Source of the DNA: Bacillota bacterium
GTDB lineage: Bacteria > Bacillota > Clostridia > Lachnospirales > Lachnospiraceae
Direction: 5' to 3'
NCBI GenBank assembly: GCA_023458855.1
Contig: JAEWWQ010000445.1
Location: 1-6,932 of the forward strand
Length of the DNA stretch: 6,932 nucleotides
The notes under the pieces: model-generated
Database searches by the model: none
The model's input: the letters and a program-made list of their open reading frames with translations, nothing else
What the model was told of the DNA's origin: nothing
Shown here: piece by piece, positions 1 through 5,263 of the stretch
How positions within the stretch are numbered: the first letter of the stretch is position 1
Layout: every line of letters starts with the position of its first letter
Made by a program: the position numbers and the translations under genes

Positions 1-869
1 CCCTGAATCCACTCGTGCAGTGCCTGATTCATAATAAGTGCCCCGTGATCGATATCCTCCAGATATTGAAAATCATCTTTTTCTACGATCCAGGTAAAGG
101 GATCATGTTGCAGCAATCCACTTTTAGTACTATTGATTACAAGATAATTTTCCTGATGTTCCAATAGCATTCCTATTATGGAAGACTTGGGTATAATCTT
201 TACCGTTCTATCTGCAATCCGAAGAAAACTATCCGGTTCAAAGGTATCCTCCTTAAACCCTGGGCCTTCCAGACTATATATTTTACGAATTTTCTTCTGC
301 GTGTCTGCCCTTATCATCACGCTCGCGAAAACAGCTAAGTTTCCACCTTTCGAATGTCCGCCTACATAAAATTCACCATGTAATCTTCTGGCGACCCTTC
401 TCAGATATCTTAATGCTTTCTCCTGCGCGGGTACCGGACTTAAAAAAGCCATATTAAAGTCTTCTTTCCATCCTATCAGAGTCTCATCCGTTCCCCGAAA
501 TGCGACAAAGGGTATCTCATTTTCCAGGAAAAACACAAGTGCCGCAAACTGCGATTCTTTTTTCTCGTCCAACTGGTTAACATAATATCCTAATTCGATC
601 CTTCCAAACCGCCTGCTATTCGAAACTGCCAAGAGCAAAGTCCTGTAACTTGGAATATCAAGCAGCCCTGAAAATAATTTCTCTTTTTCTTTTTTACCAA
701 TAATCTGCTTCAGACTCATTCTTTTTTTCAGTATTCCGGACGAAGGCAGAAAATCATCATATTTCAGATAGGATAGTACTGCAAGCACAAGACTATCCAC
801 TGTTTGAAATGGCCTGTCCAAAAAAGAATATTCTCCAAATTCATTTACATAATCGATAACATTTCCCAT
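1..869 (-). CDS. Mbeg1-like (DUF2974) serine hydrolase, 3' end outside window
   Basis: This is the first 289 residues of an alpha/beta-hydrolase-like protein that runs off the left edge. The translation begins MGNVIDYVNEFGEYSF. It carries FRGTDETLIGWKEDF (about 124-138), a nucleophile elbow GHSKGG at 171-176 with Ser173 as the expected nucleophile, EGPGF (201-205), a PKSSIIGMLLEH segment (227-238) and QHDPFTW (254-260). This order of motifs is what I know from the DUF2974/Mbeg1-like lipase-like family, common in Firmicutes and of unproven substrate. Family members are usually about 350-400 residues, so roughly the last fifth is missing; whether the rest of the catalytic machinery is present cannot be judged here. 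The ATG at 867-869 is preceded by AGGATAATAGTAA, a reasonable ribosome binding site. No signal peptide or clear membrane segment is seen, so a cytoplasmic location is inferred. The family call is fairly firm; the enzymatic activity is inference. Confidence 0.87.
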   Translation of the reverse strand, partial: MGNVIDYVNEFGEYSFLDRPFQTVDSLVLAVLSYLKYDDFLPSSGILKKRMSLKQIIGKKEKEKLFSGLLDIPSYRTLLLAVSNSRRFGRIELGYYVNQLDEKKESQFAALVFFLENEIPFVAFRGTDETLIGWKEDFNMAFLSPVPAQEKALRYLRRVARRLHGEFYVGGHSKGGNLAVFASVMIRADTQKKIRKIYSLEGPGFKEDTFEPDSFLRIADRTVKIIPKSSIIGMLLEHQENYLVINSTKSGLLQHDPFTWIVEKDDFQYLEDIDHGALIMNQALHEWIQ

Positions 870-906
870 TTACTATTATCCTGTCTACAGATTTTATTCC
901 TTAAAT

Positions 907-935
907 AATATACCCAATCAAAATAAATACATGAA
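907..935 (-). promoter_or_regulatory. Possible sigma-A promoter for the DUF2974 gene
   Basis: On the minus strand TATATT (907-912) is a good -10 box, 17 bases downstream of TTCATG (930-935), which matches the -35 consensus at only three of six positions. It sits about 40 bases upstream of the start codon. The surrounding DNA is very AT-rich, so chance matches are easy and the call is weak. Confidence 0.3.
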
Positions 936-1029
936 TTGTTTTCAGATTGCTGGATATGCTATTTATTGAAAAATGCAGTAACCTTTAAATTCTTTAAAGA
1001 CCTTCAAAACAGGCAGATGGGCGTTCACT

Positions 1030-1227
1030 ATGAGTTTTTTTAATGATCAAGCAATACCGTTAGGATTCGGAATGGCACTTTCCCAGAACTTAAGTGCAAT
1101 GAATAATTTTTCTCAAATGACAGAAGCCAGAAAGGAAGAAATTTTAAATCGTGCAAGAGATGCCAAAAGCAAACAGGATATGTCTGCAATTGTATCTGAG
1201 CTATCTTCTTATGATGAAATGTCATAA
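1030..1227 (+). CDS. Small acidic protein of unknown function (65 aa)
   Basis: This 65-residue protein is the only convincing plus-strand gene here. It begins MSFFNDQAIPLGFGMALSQN and ends in SELSSYDEMS. The IPLGFGMALSQN..AMNNF segment, followed by a charged helix (about 31-48) and a SKQDM..IV.EL tail, resembles short uncharacterised proteins that I recall from Clostridia; I cannot name a family or function. It has no signal peptide, membrane segment or cysteine, so it is probably cytoplasmic. The start is the only in-frame ATG near the conserved block. The upstream sequence has just a weak ribosome binding site (AGGCAGATGGG, poorly placed), and I see no convincing promoter. It is divergent from the DUF2974 gene (160-base gap) and convergent with the NYN gene. 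A 61-residue reading frame opposite it lacks any protein-like pattern, which favours this strand. Confidence 0.7.
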   Translation: MSFFNDQAIPLGFGMALSQNLSAMNNFSQMTEARKEEILNRARDAKSKQDMSAIVSELSSYDEMS

Positions 1228-1248
1228 AAAGAACAAAGCTTATTTGTT

Positions 1249-1297
1249 GCGCCGAATGTAGTCACTTTAGTAACTTATTCCTTATACATTCGTGCGC
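1249..1297. terminator. Long hairpin between convergent genes
   Basis: GCGCCGAATGTA (1249-1260) pairs over 12 bases with TACATTCGTGCGC (1285-1297), with a single bulged T at 1293 and a 24-base loop. It lies between the 3' ends of the small plus-strand gene and the minus-strand NYN gene. No T-run follows directly on either strand. On the minus strand a second weak stem (AACAAA/TTTGTT) and CTTTTT follow at 1227-1248, so termination of the NYN transcript there is plausible. The loop holds the direct pair AGTCACT and AGTAACT. Confidence 0.45.
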
Positions 1298-1311
1298 ATC
1301 CCCCGGAGGGT

Positions 1312-2085
1312 CTATCTTACTTTAACATACACAATTTTTAAAATATTATTATGTGGATTTTTTACGGACTTTGTTTCCACTGATTCAAACGATTCTATTA
1401 ACTGTTTCAGTTTCTGACATTTATAATTTCTTGGATCAAACCCCGGGACTCTCTTGGTAAGATTCGTTCCGACCTCAGACAGGTTTGTCCATCCGTCATC
1501 TCCTGCCTTGGATTCTATAATAGACAGAATCTCCTTTTCTATATCATCCCTGCTGGGAATATTACTCACTTCTATTTCCGTTTCCAATATTTCTTCTGCA
1601 TTCTTTTCTTTATCTGCCTCAACCTTTTTCTTCTGAACCGCTTCATCCTCTTTATACAGCACATCCAAAAATTTAAAAGCTTCACACGCCGATACTAATG
1701 AATTGGGCGTCTTCCTTTCCCCCATACCGATAATGGTCATGCCTGCTTCTCTTAACCGTACTGCTAATTTTGTAAAATCACTATCTGAAGTGACCAGACA
1801 GAATCCATTTACGTTTTCAGAATACAGAATATCCATTGCATCAATAATCAGTGCAGAATCAGATGCATTTTTCCCTTGTGTATAATTAAACTGAAACACC
1901 GGCGTTATTGCATACTCCTGAAGTTTACCGATCCAGGATTGTACGCTTGGCAGCGTAAAGTCACCATATAGTCTTTTGTAAGTGGCAATTCCATAGTCAC
2001 TTACCTCATCCATGATCAGCTTAATATATTTACTTGATACATTCTCAGCGTCAATCAAAACTGCAATTCTATTTTCATTATTCAT
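1312..2085 (-). CDS. NYN (PIN-like) nuclease with C-terminal OST-HTH/LOTUS domain
   Basis: This is a 257-residue protein in two parts. The N-terminal domain (about 5-143) is a NYN/LabA-like PIN fold: IAVLIDAEN (Asp12, Asn15), KNASDSAL (Asp76), IDAMD (Asp82) and VTSDSDF (Asp101, Asp103) give the acidic cluster expected to bind metal for RNA cleavage. A charged linker (about 145-176, rich in Lys and Glu) leads to an OST-HTH/LOTUS-like domain (about 178-240: DDIEKEILSIIESKAGDDGW.NLSEVG..L), a fold that binds RNA in other proteins. A role as a cytoplasmic RNase or RNA-quality-control factor is inferred from the domains; the target is unknown. The ATG at 2083-2085 is chosen because AGAGAGGG lies just upstream and the protein fold begins directly after it. 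A longer TTG-initiated frame from 2118 would start inside the -10 box. The gene stands alone, after the tRNA-Leu terminator. Confidence 0.88.
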   Translation of the reverse strand: MNNENRIAVLIDAENVSSKYIKLIMDEVSDYGIATYKRLYGDFTLPSVQSWIGKLQEYAITPVFQFNYTQGKNASDSALIIDAMDILYSENVNGFCLVTSDSDFTKLAVRLREAGMTIIGMGERKTPNSLVSACEAFKFLDVLYKEDEAVQKKKVEADKEKNAEEILETEIEVSNIPSRDDIEKEILSIIESKAGDDGWTNLSEVGTNLTKRVPGFDPRNYKCQKLKQLIESFESVETKSVKNPHNNILKIVYVKVR

Positions 2086-2117
2086 ATAAAAACCCTCTCT
2101 TATTAACTCCTGATGCA

Positions 2118-2146
2118 ATTATACTATTTAAAGAATTAAAATGATA
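2118..2146 (-). promoter_or_regulatory. Promoter of the NYN-LOTUS gene
   Basis: A perfect TATAAT (2118-2123, minus strand) lies about 33 bases upstream of the NYN start codon. The hexamer at the 17-base spacing (TATCAT, 2141-2146) is a poor -35 match. Transcription would start near 2111, giving a leader of about 25 bases with the AGAGAGGG ribosome binding site. Confidence 0.5.
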
Positions 2147-2190
2147 TAGCTTTTGCTTTTTTATTATCTGATCTCTCTTCACTATCCGCA

Positions 2191-2236
2191 TAAAACAGAA
2201 AAAGCTCCGGGGATTTATCATTCGTCCCCGAAACTT
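2191..2236 (-). terminator. Rho-independent terminator after tRNA-Leu
   Basis: On the minus strand AAGTTTCGGGGA (2225-2236) pairs over 12 positions, with two G-T wobbles, with TCCCCGGAGCTT (2202-2213) across an 11-base loop. TTTTTCTGTTTT follows. It begins 8 bases after the tRNA-Leu 3' end and would also end any transcript that reads through from the MATE gene. Confidence 0.9.
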
Positions 2237-2243
2237 TATAGTA

Positions 2244-2323
2244 TGCGGATAACAGGAATCGAACCTGCACGGTCTCCCACTAGATCCTAAGTCTAGCGCG
2301 TCTGCCAGTTCCGCCATATCCGC
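2244..2323 (-). tRNA. trnL: tRNA-Leu (anticodon UAG)
   Basis: The acceptor stem GCGGATA/TATCCGC is perfect, with discriminator A. The anticodon stem CTAGA/TCTAG carries the loop CTTAGGA, giving anticodon UAG, which reads CUN leucine codons. The T arm is GCAGG-TTCGATT-CCTGT. The variable arm is 11 bases (TGGGAGACCGT), short for a class II tRNA, with a stem of only about two pairs. CCA is not encoded (TAC follows). The gene is monocistronic by its own promoter and terminator. Confidence 0.97.
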
Positions 2324-2350
2324 GTGTGGTATTGTCCAGCCACGAATGAT

Positions 2351-2380
2351 ATTATAACCTTTGGTTTCATTACTTGTCAA
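2351..2380 (-). promoter_or_regulatory. Consensus promoter of tRNA-Leu
   Basis: TTGACA (2375-2380) and TATAAT (2351-2356) on the minus strand are both perfect matches, with an 18-base spacer. The start site would be near 2344, about 20 bases before the mature tRNA. That leader can form a short GTGG/CCAC stem. The -35 box is only 28 bases beyond the MATE stop codon. Confidence 0.9.
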
Positions 2381-2408
2381 GTCATATTCAGAGTTTCAAA
2401 TTACAATC

Positions 2409-3779
2409 TTATTTTCCTATATACTTAATGACTTTATGGTAGATATTATATAGGAATATACTGCTTAAAGACAATGACATGATTTCAGCAATCGGAAATG
2501 ACCACCACACCAGATGTAAACCTCCGAATCTGGCCAGCAGGTATGCTGTTGGCAATAACACCACTAATTGTCTCGCAATCGATACGAGCATACTATAGAT
2601 ACCATTTCCCAGTGCCTGAAATACAGAGGAGCAGACAATGCAGAAGCCTGCAAATAAGAAGCTAATGCTAATGATTCGCAATGCAGGAATTCCAATTTCC
2701 AGCATCATTTCTGACGCATTGAAAAATCTTAACAATACTGACGGAATACTCTGGAAAATGGCAATCCCCGCAAACATAATCAGCAATGCATACAAGATGC
2801 TCAGTTTGATGGCCTTCACTACCCTGTCTTTCTTAGCGGCCCCATAATTATACGCAATAATTGGTACCAGCCCGTTATTCATTCCAAAGAGCGGCATGAA
2901 GAAGAAACTTTGCAGCTTATAATAAACTCCAAATACCGCTGCCGCTGTTGATGTGAATTCAATCAGGATCCTGTTCATGCCATAAGTGGTTACCGAACCT
3001 ATTGACTGCATAATTATAGACGGTACGCCAACTGCATAAATACGGCTTATGATCTGCTTGTCAGGTCTGAATCCCTTCATATTAATATGTATCTCATGAT
3101 TTTTTTTAGAATTAATAATAATTGCCATGATTCCGGCAACTATCTGTCCTGTGACAGTTGCAAGCGCTGCTCCTGCTGCTCCCATTTTGGGGAATCCAAA
3201 TAACCCAAAAATCATAATGGGATCTAATATAATATTAATAATAGCTCCCGTCCCCTGCGTTATCATAGTATAAATTGTCTTTCCTGTAGACTGCAGCAAT
3301 CGTTCAAATGTCATCTGGGCAAATAAACCAAAGGAAAAAACCATGCAGATAGATAGGTAACTGATCCCTGCATTCAGAATCTCGGCATCATTTGTTTGTG
3401 CCTTAAAGTACGCAGTAGTCCCAAAAAGCCCAATCACCAAAAATACCAGATAACTTAATATCGTTAAAAACACGGCATTATCTGAGGCTCTGTTTGCCTT
3501 TTCAAATTCCTTTTCACCAAGAGCTCTTGATAAGACAGCATTCACCCCAACACCAGTTCCGGAACCAACCGAAATAGCCAGCATCTGAATCGGAAATGCC
3601 AGGGAAACAGCTGTCAAAGCGCCCTCACTCACCTTCGCAACGAAGATGCTGTCTACAATATTATAGAGTGCCTGAACCAGCATGGAAATCATCATTGGCA
3701 ATGACATAGAAATCAATAATCTGTTGACGGGCATGACACCCATTTTATTTTCCTGTCGGACGTTTAATTTTTGACTCAT
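2409..3779 (-). CDS. MATE-family multidrug/cation efflux transporter
   Basis: This is a 456-residue polytopic membrane protein, the usual length for MATE transporters, which export drugs or metabolites in exchange for Na+ or H+. Two homologous halves of about six hydrophobic helices each are visible, the first roughly 20-225 and the second roughly 245-450. Family-type segments include the first-helix stretch with MLVQALYNIVDSIFVAKV (33-50), NIILDP (182-187) followed by GAAGAALATVTGQ (200-212), and QALGNG (388-393) before RQLVVLLP (403-410). It resembles the NorM/DinF-like transporters common in Clostridia; the substrate cannot be predicted. The ATG at 3777-3779 has a textbook AAGGAG (3785-3790). 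An upstream extension of the frame to 4043 is rejected because it reads through the tRNA operon terminator and the tRNA-derived repeats. A weak -10 (TATATA, 3824-3829) may serve it. No terminator is seen before the tRNA-Leu promoter. Confidence 0.95.
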   Translation of the reverse strand: MSQKLNVRQENKMGVMPVNRLLISMSLPMMISMLVQALYNIVDSIFVAKVSEGALTAVSLAFPIQMLAISVGSGTGVGVNAVLSRALGEKEFEKANRASDNAVFLTILSYLVFLVIGLFGTTAYFKAQTNDAEILNAGISYLSICMVFSFGLFAQMTFERLLQSTGKTIYTMITQGTGAIINIILDPIMIFGLFGFPKMGAAGAALATVTGQIVAGIMAIIINSKKNHEIHINMKGFRPDKQIISRIYAVGVPSIIMQSIGSVTTYGMNRILIEFTSTAAAVFGVYYKLQSFFFMPLFGMNNGLVPIIAYNYGAAKKDRVVKAIKLSILYALLIMFAGIAIFQSIPSVLLRFFNASEMMLEIGIPALRIISISFLFAGFCIVCSSVFQALGNGIYSMLVSIARQLVVLLPTAYLLARFGGLHLVWWSFPIAEIMSLSLSSIFLYNIYHKVIKYIGK

Positions 3780-3821
3780 TTTTTCTCCTTTTACTTTCTT
3801 CAATAGTCTTTCGTGTCTTTT

Positions 3822-3829
3822 CTTATATA
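3822..3829 (-). promoter_or_regulatory. Possible -10 box for the MATE gene
   Basis: CTATATAAG on the minus strand gives overlapping TATATA and TATAAG hexamers, about 45 bases upstream of the MATE start and just after the tRNA operon terminator, where a promoter is needed. No -35 match is seen at 16-18 bases, so the call rests on position and a partial -10 only. Confidence 0.25.
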
Positions 3830-3852
3830 GGGTAAACCTTCCATAAGTAGCG

Positions 3853-3882
3853 AAAAAAAAACGAATCCACGTGATTCGTTTT
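3853..3882 (-). terminator. Rho-independent terminator of the tRNA operon
   Basis: On the minus strand AAAACGAATC (3873-3882) pairs perfectly with GATTCGTTTT (3858-3867) around the 5-base loop ACGTG. The T-run continues to 3853, nine T in all. It closes the Pro-Gly-Arg-His-Gln-Lys operon and separates it from the MATE gene. Confidence 0.9.
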
Positions 3883-3905
3883 CCAAAACGCTTATTCATT
3901 TTTAA

Positions 3906-4013
3906 AAGTGAGACATCGGGGATATCGAACAGGGTTCGAATCCTTCTAATTTTTTTTAAGTGAGACATCGGGGATATCGAACAGGGTTCGAATCCTTCTA
4001 ATTTTTTTTTAAG
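3906..4013 (-). repeat. Two tandem repeats derived from the tRNA-Lys 3' end
   Basis: Two nearly identical units, 3906-3957 (52 bp) and 3958-4010 (53 bp), differ only in T-run length (8 versus 9 on the plus strand). Each starts with AAGTGAGACATCGGGGAT, which recurs exactly at 4011-4028, where it is the 3' end of tRNA-Lys plus three flanking bases. After one inserted base the match to the T loop continues (TCGAAC). The rest of each unit (AGGGTTCGAATCC, then TTCTAA and the T-run) is not in the tRNA at that position. Each unit folds into a hairpin: GGAT, a bulged A and TCGAAC pair with GTTCGAATCC across a 3-base loop. The array lies in the operon trailer, between tRNA-Lys and the terminator. Confidence 0.93.
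3970..4010 (+). terminator. Terminator-like hairpin and T-run in repeat unit 2
   Basis: On the plus strand the arms 3972-3982 and 3986-3995 form ten pairs with one bulged A; two G-T pairs can extend the stem to 3970 and 3997. CTAA and nine T follow. Unit 1 has the same form at 3918-3957 with eight T. This would act against transcription antisense to the tRNA operon, but no plus-strand gene needs it, so it may be a by-product of the repeat. Confidence 0.35.
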
Positions 4014-4086
4014 TGAGACATCGGGGATTCGAACCCCGGACAACTTGATTAAAAGTCAAGTGCTCTACCAACTGAGCTAATATCCC
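4014..4086 (-). tRNA. trnK: tRNA-Lys (anticodon UUU)
   Basis: The acceptor stem GGGATAT/ATGTCTC contains two G-T pairs, with discriminator A. The anticodon stem CTTGA/TCAAG carries CTTTTAA, giving anticodon UUU. The T arm is CGGGG-TTCGAAT-CCCCG. The gene is 73 bases with no encoded CCA (CTT follows). It is the last gene of the operon and the evident parent of the repeats downstream. Confidence 0.97.
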
Positions 4087-4111
4087 AAGATCATAGTATC
4101 AGTACATTAAG

Positions 4112-4183
4112 CAGGGCTAGCAAGATTCGAACTTGCGAATGCAGCAGTCAAAGTGCTGTGCCTTACCGCTTGGCGATAGCCCT
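4112..4183 (-). tRNA. trnQ: tRNA-Gln (anticodon UUG)
   Basis: The acceptor stem AGGGCTA/TAGCCCT has an A-T first pair and discriminator G. The anticodon stem CAGCA/TGCTG carries CTTTGAC, giving anticodon UUG. The T arm is GCAAG-TTCGAAT-CTTGC. The gene is 72 bases with no encoded CCA, 25 bases upstream of tRNA-Lys. Confidence 0.96.
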
Positions 4184-4198
4184 AAGATTATTACTGAG

Positions 4199-4273
4199 GG
4201 TGGGTACAGGGATTCGAACCCTGGACCTTCGGAACCACAATCCGACGCGATAACCGGCTACGCTATACCCACC
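4199..4273 (-). tRNA. trnH: tRNA-His (anticodon GUG)
   Basis: The acceptor stem GTGGGTA/TACCCAC is extended by an encoded G at position -1 opposite C73, the hallmark of tRNA-His. The anticodon stem TCGGA/TCCGA carries TTGTGGT, giving anticodon GUG. The T arm is CAGGG-TTCGAAT-CCCTG. The gene is 75 bases including G-1, with no encoded CCA. Confidence 0.97.
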
Positions 4274-4320
4274 ATGTATATATACGGCTCCCACATTGAC
4301 TGAGCAGTCCAATATATAAA

Positions 4321-4394
<74 letters not shown>

Positions 4395-4397
4395 ATA

Positions 4398-4468
4398 AGC
4401 GGGTGATGGGAATCGAACCCACGTATCTAGCTTGGAAGGCTAGTGTTCTACCATTGAACTACACCCGC
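4398..4468 (-). tRNA. trnG: tRNA-Gly (anticodon UCC)
   Basis: The acceptor stem GCGGGTG/CACCCGC is perfect, with discriminator T. The anticodon stem CTAGC/GCTAG carries CTTCCAA, giving anticodon UCC. The T arm is GTGGG-TTCGATT-CCCAT. The gene is 71 bases with a 4-base variable loop and no encoded CCA. Confidence 0.97.
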
Positions 4469-4516
4469 ATATTTACCCTGACAGCATCAAGGTTACTAAT
4501 TTTTGAGGTTAAAAAA

Positions 4517-4591
4517 TCGGGGTGACAGGATTCGAACCTGCGACCTCCTGGTCCCAAACCAGGCGCTCTAGCCAAGCTGAGCCACACCCCG
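4517..4591 (-). tRNA. trnP: tRNA-Pro (anticodon UGG)
   Basis: The acceptor stem CGGGGTG/CACCCCG has the C1-G72 pair usual for bacterial tRNA-Pro, with discriminator A. The anticodon stem CCTGG/CCAGG carries TTTGGGA, giving anticodon UGG. The T arm is GCAGG-TTCGAAT-CCTGT. The gene is 75 bases with no encoded CCA. It is the first gene of the operon, about 46 bases from the predicted start site. Confidence 0.97.
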
Positions 4592-4644
4592 TTATGACTG
4601 ATTTGTAACATTTACCTGCTCGTTTTTGTCACAACGCAAGACAT

Positions 4645-4702
4645 ATTATATAATATGGTTTCTACAATGTCAACACGTTTTAAAAACTTTTTTTATTTTT
4701 TT
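4645..4702 (-). promoter_or_regulatory. Strong promoter of the six-tRNA operon, with UP-like element
   Basis: On the minus strand TTGACA (4668-4673) and TATAAT (4645-4650) are perfect matches at the ideal 17-base spacing. Directly upstream, 4678-4702 is almost pure A/T in A and T tracts, as in an UP element contacted by the RNA polymerase alpha subunit. This fits the high output expected of a tRNA operon. Confidence 0.93.
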
Positions 4703-4738
4703 GGGAAACACCACACTTTATATTGAAAACGGATATTT

Positions 4739-5218
4739 TTACAAATATTTAATCGAAAAAACTGCCTTATCCTGTTCCTTAATTTCCATAATAATGTAAG
4801 ACGGTTTCTTTCCTTCCTGCCTCGGATATGTAAGGCTGCCCGGATTAATTGCGATGATATCTTCTTCTATATCAACCACCGGGCGGTGCGTATGTCCATA
4901 AATTACAATATCAACTCCCCGGCTCCTGGCTTCCTCCTTAATTGTCTCATTCCCCATAGACACATAATAATTATGTCCATGAGTCAGCCATACTTTATAA
5001 TTTGCGACTTCGAACTCCCGCTCTTTCTCTAACTCGGAAAAAAAATCATTATTTCCAAGCACTATTTCTACCGGACATTCTGCTGCTTCATAAATAATAT
5101 ATTCGCTTCCTTCTGCATCTCCGCAATGAATCACCATGTCAACCGGCTTTTCACGCTCCACAATCGTAAGGTAATTTTCATTTCTTCTATGAGTATCGCT
5201 CACAATCAGTATTTTCAT
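4739..5218 (-). CDS. YfcE-family metallophosphoesterase
   Basis: This is a 159-residue cytoplasmic calcineurin-type phosphoesterase of the YfcE/MJ0936 group, near the usual length. The two-metal site is complete: VSDTH (Asp8, His10), HCGDAEG (Asp34), LGNND (Asn57, Asp58), LTHGH (His80, His82) and IYGHTHRP (His109, His111), followed by INPGSLTYPR (125-133), typical of this group. Characterised relatives are Mn2+-dependent phosphodiesterases active on artificial substrates; the natural substrate is unclear. It follows rdgB by 45 bases on the same strand, an order also seen in Bacillus subtilis (ysnA-ysnB), so co-transcription is likely. The start codon directly precedes the conserved KILIVSDTH, but the best ribosome binding site (GGAG) is about 13 bases away, longer than usual, which may lower translation. 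No clear hairpin terminator follows before the tRNA operon promoter. Confidence 0.94.
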   Translation of the reverse strand: MKILIVSDTHRRNENYLTIVEREKPVDMVIHCGDAEGSEYIIYEAAECPVEIVLGNNDFFSELEKEREFEVANYKVWLTHGHNYYVSMGNETIKEEARSRGVDIVIYGHTHRPVVDIEEDIIAINPGSLTYPRQEGKKPSYIIMEIKEQDKAVFSIKYL

Positions 5219-5263
5219 ATTTTGATATCTGCTCCATGTATTCTAGACATTCTGCGAAAAAAC

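Noticed and set aside
936..994. Promoter for the 65-aa gene (TTGTTT/TATGCT or TTGAAA/ATTCTT)
   Set aside because: The first pair is only 13 bases apart, and the second has a poor -10 box. Neither is convincing in such AT-rich DNA.
1040..1225. Minus-strand 61-aa frame opposite the small protein gene
   Set aside because: It has no protein-like pattern and no good ribosome binding site, and it is fully shadowed by the plus-strand gene.
2086..2118. TTG-initiated 11-residue extension of the NYN protein
   Set aside because: The TTG overlaps the TATAAT box, so it would not be transcribed. The downstream ATG has a good ribosome binding site.
2078..2380. Minus-strand 100-aa reading frame containing MAELADALDLGSSG
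   Set aside because: It is a translation through the tRNA-Leu gene. This peptide is a well-known false ORF of tRNA-Leu sequences, and the frame also crosses the terminator and a promoter.
3906..4013. Repeat array as a CRISPR
   Set aside because: The units abut without variable spacers and derive from tRNA-Lys, and no cas gene is present.
3780..4043. N-terminal extension of the MATE frame by 88 residues
   Set aside because: It translates the tandem tRNA-derived repeats and the operon terminator. The internal ATG at 3779 has a strong AAGGAG site and begins at the usual MATE N-terminus.
4274..4320. Internal promoter in the tRNA-Arg to tRNA-His spacer
   Set aside because: TTGGAC and TATATA are present on the minus strand but 22 bases apart, too far for sigma-A, so the spacer was left as part of the operon.
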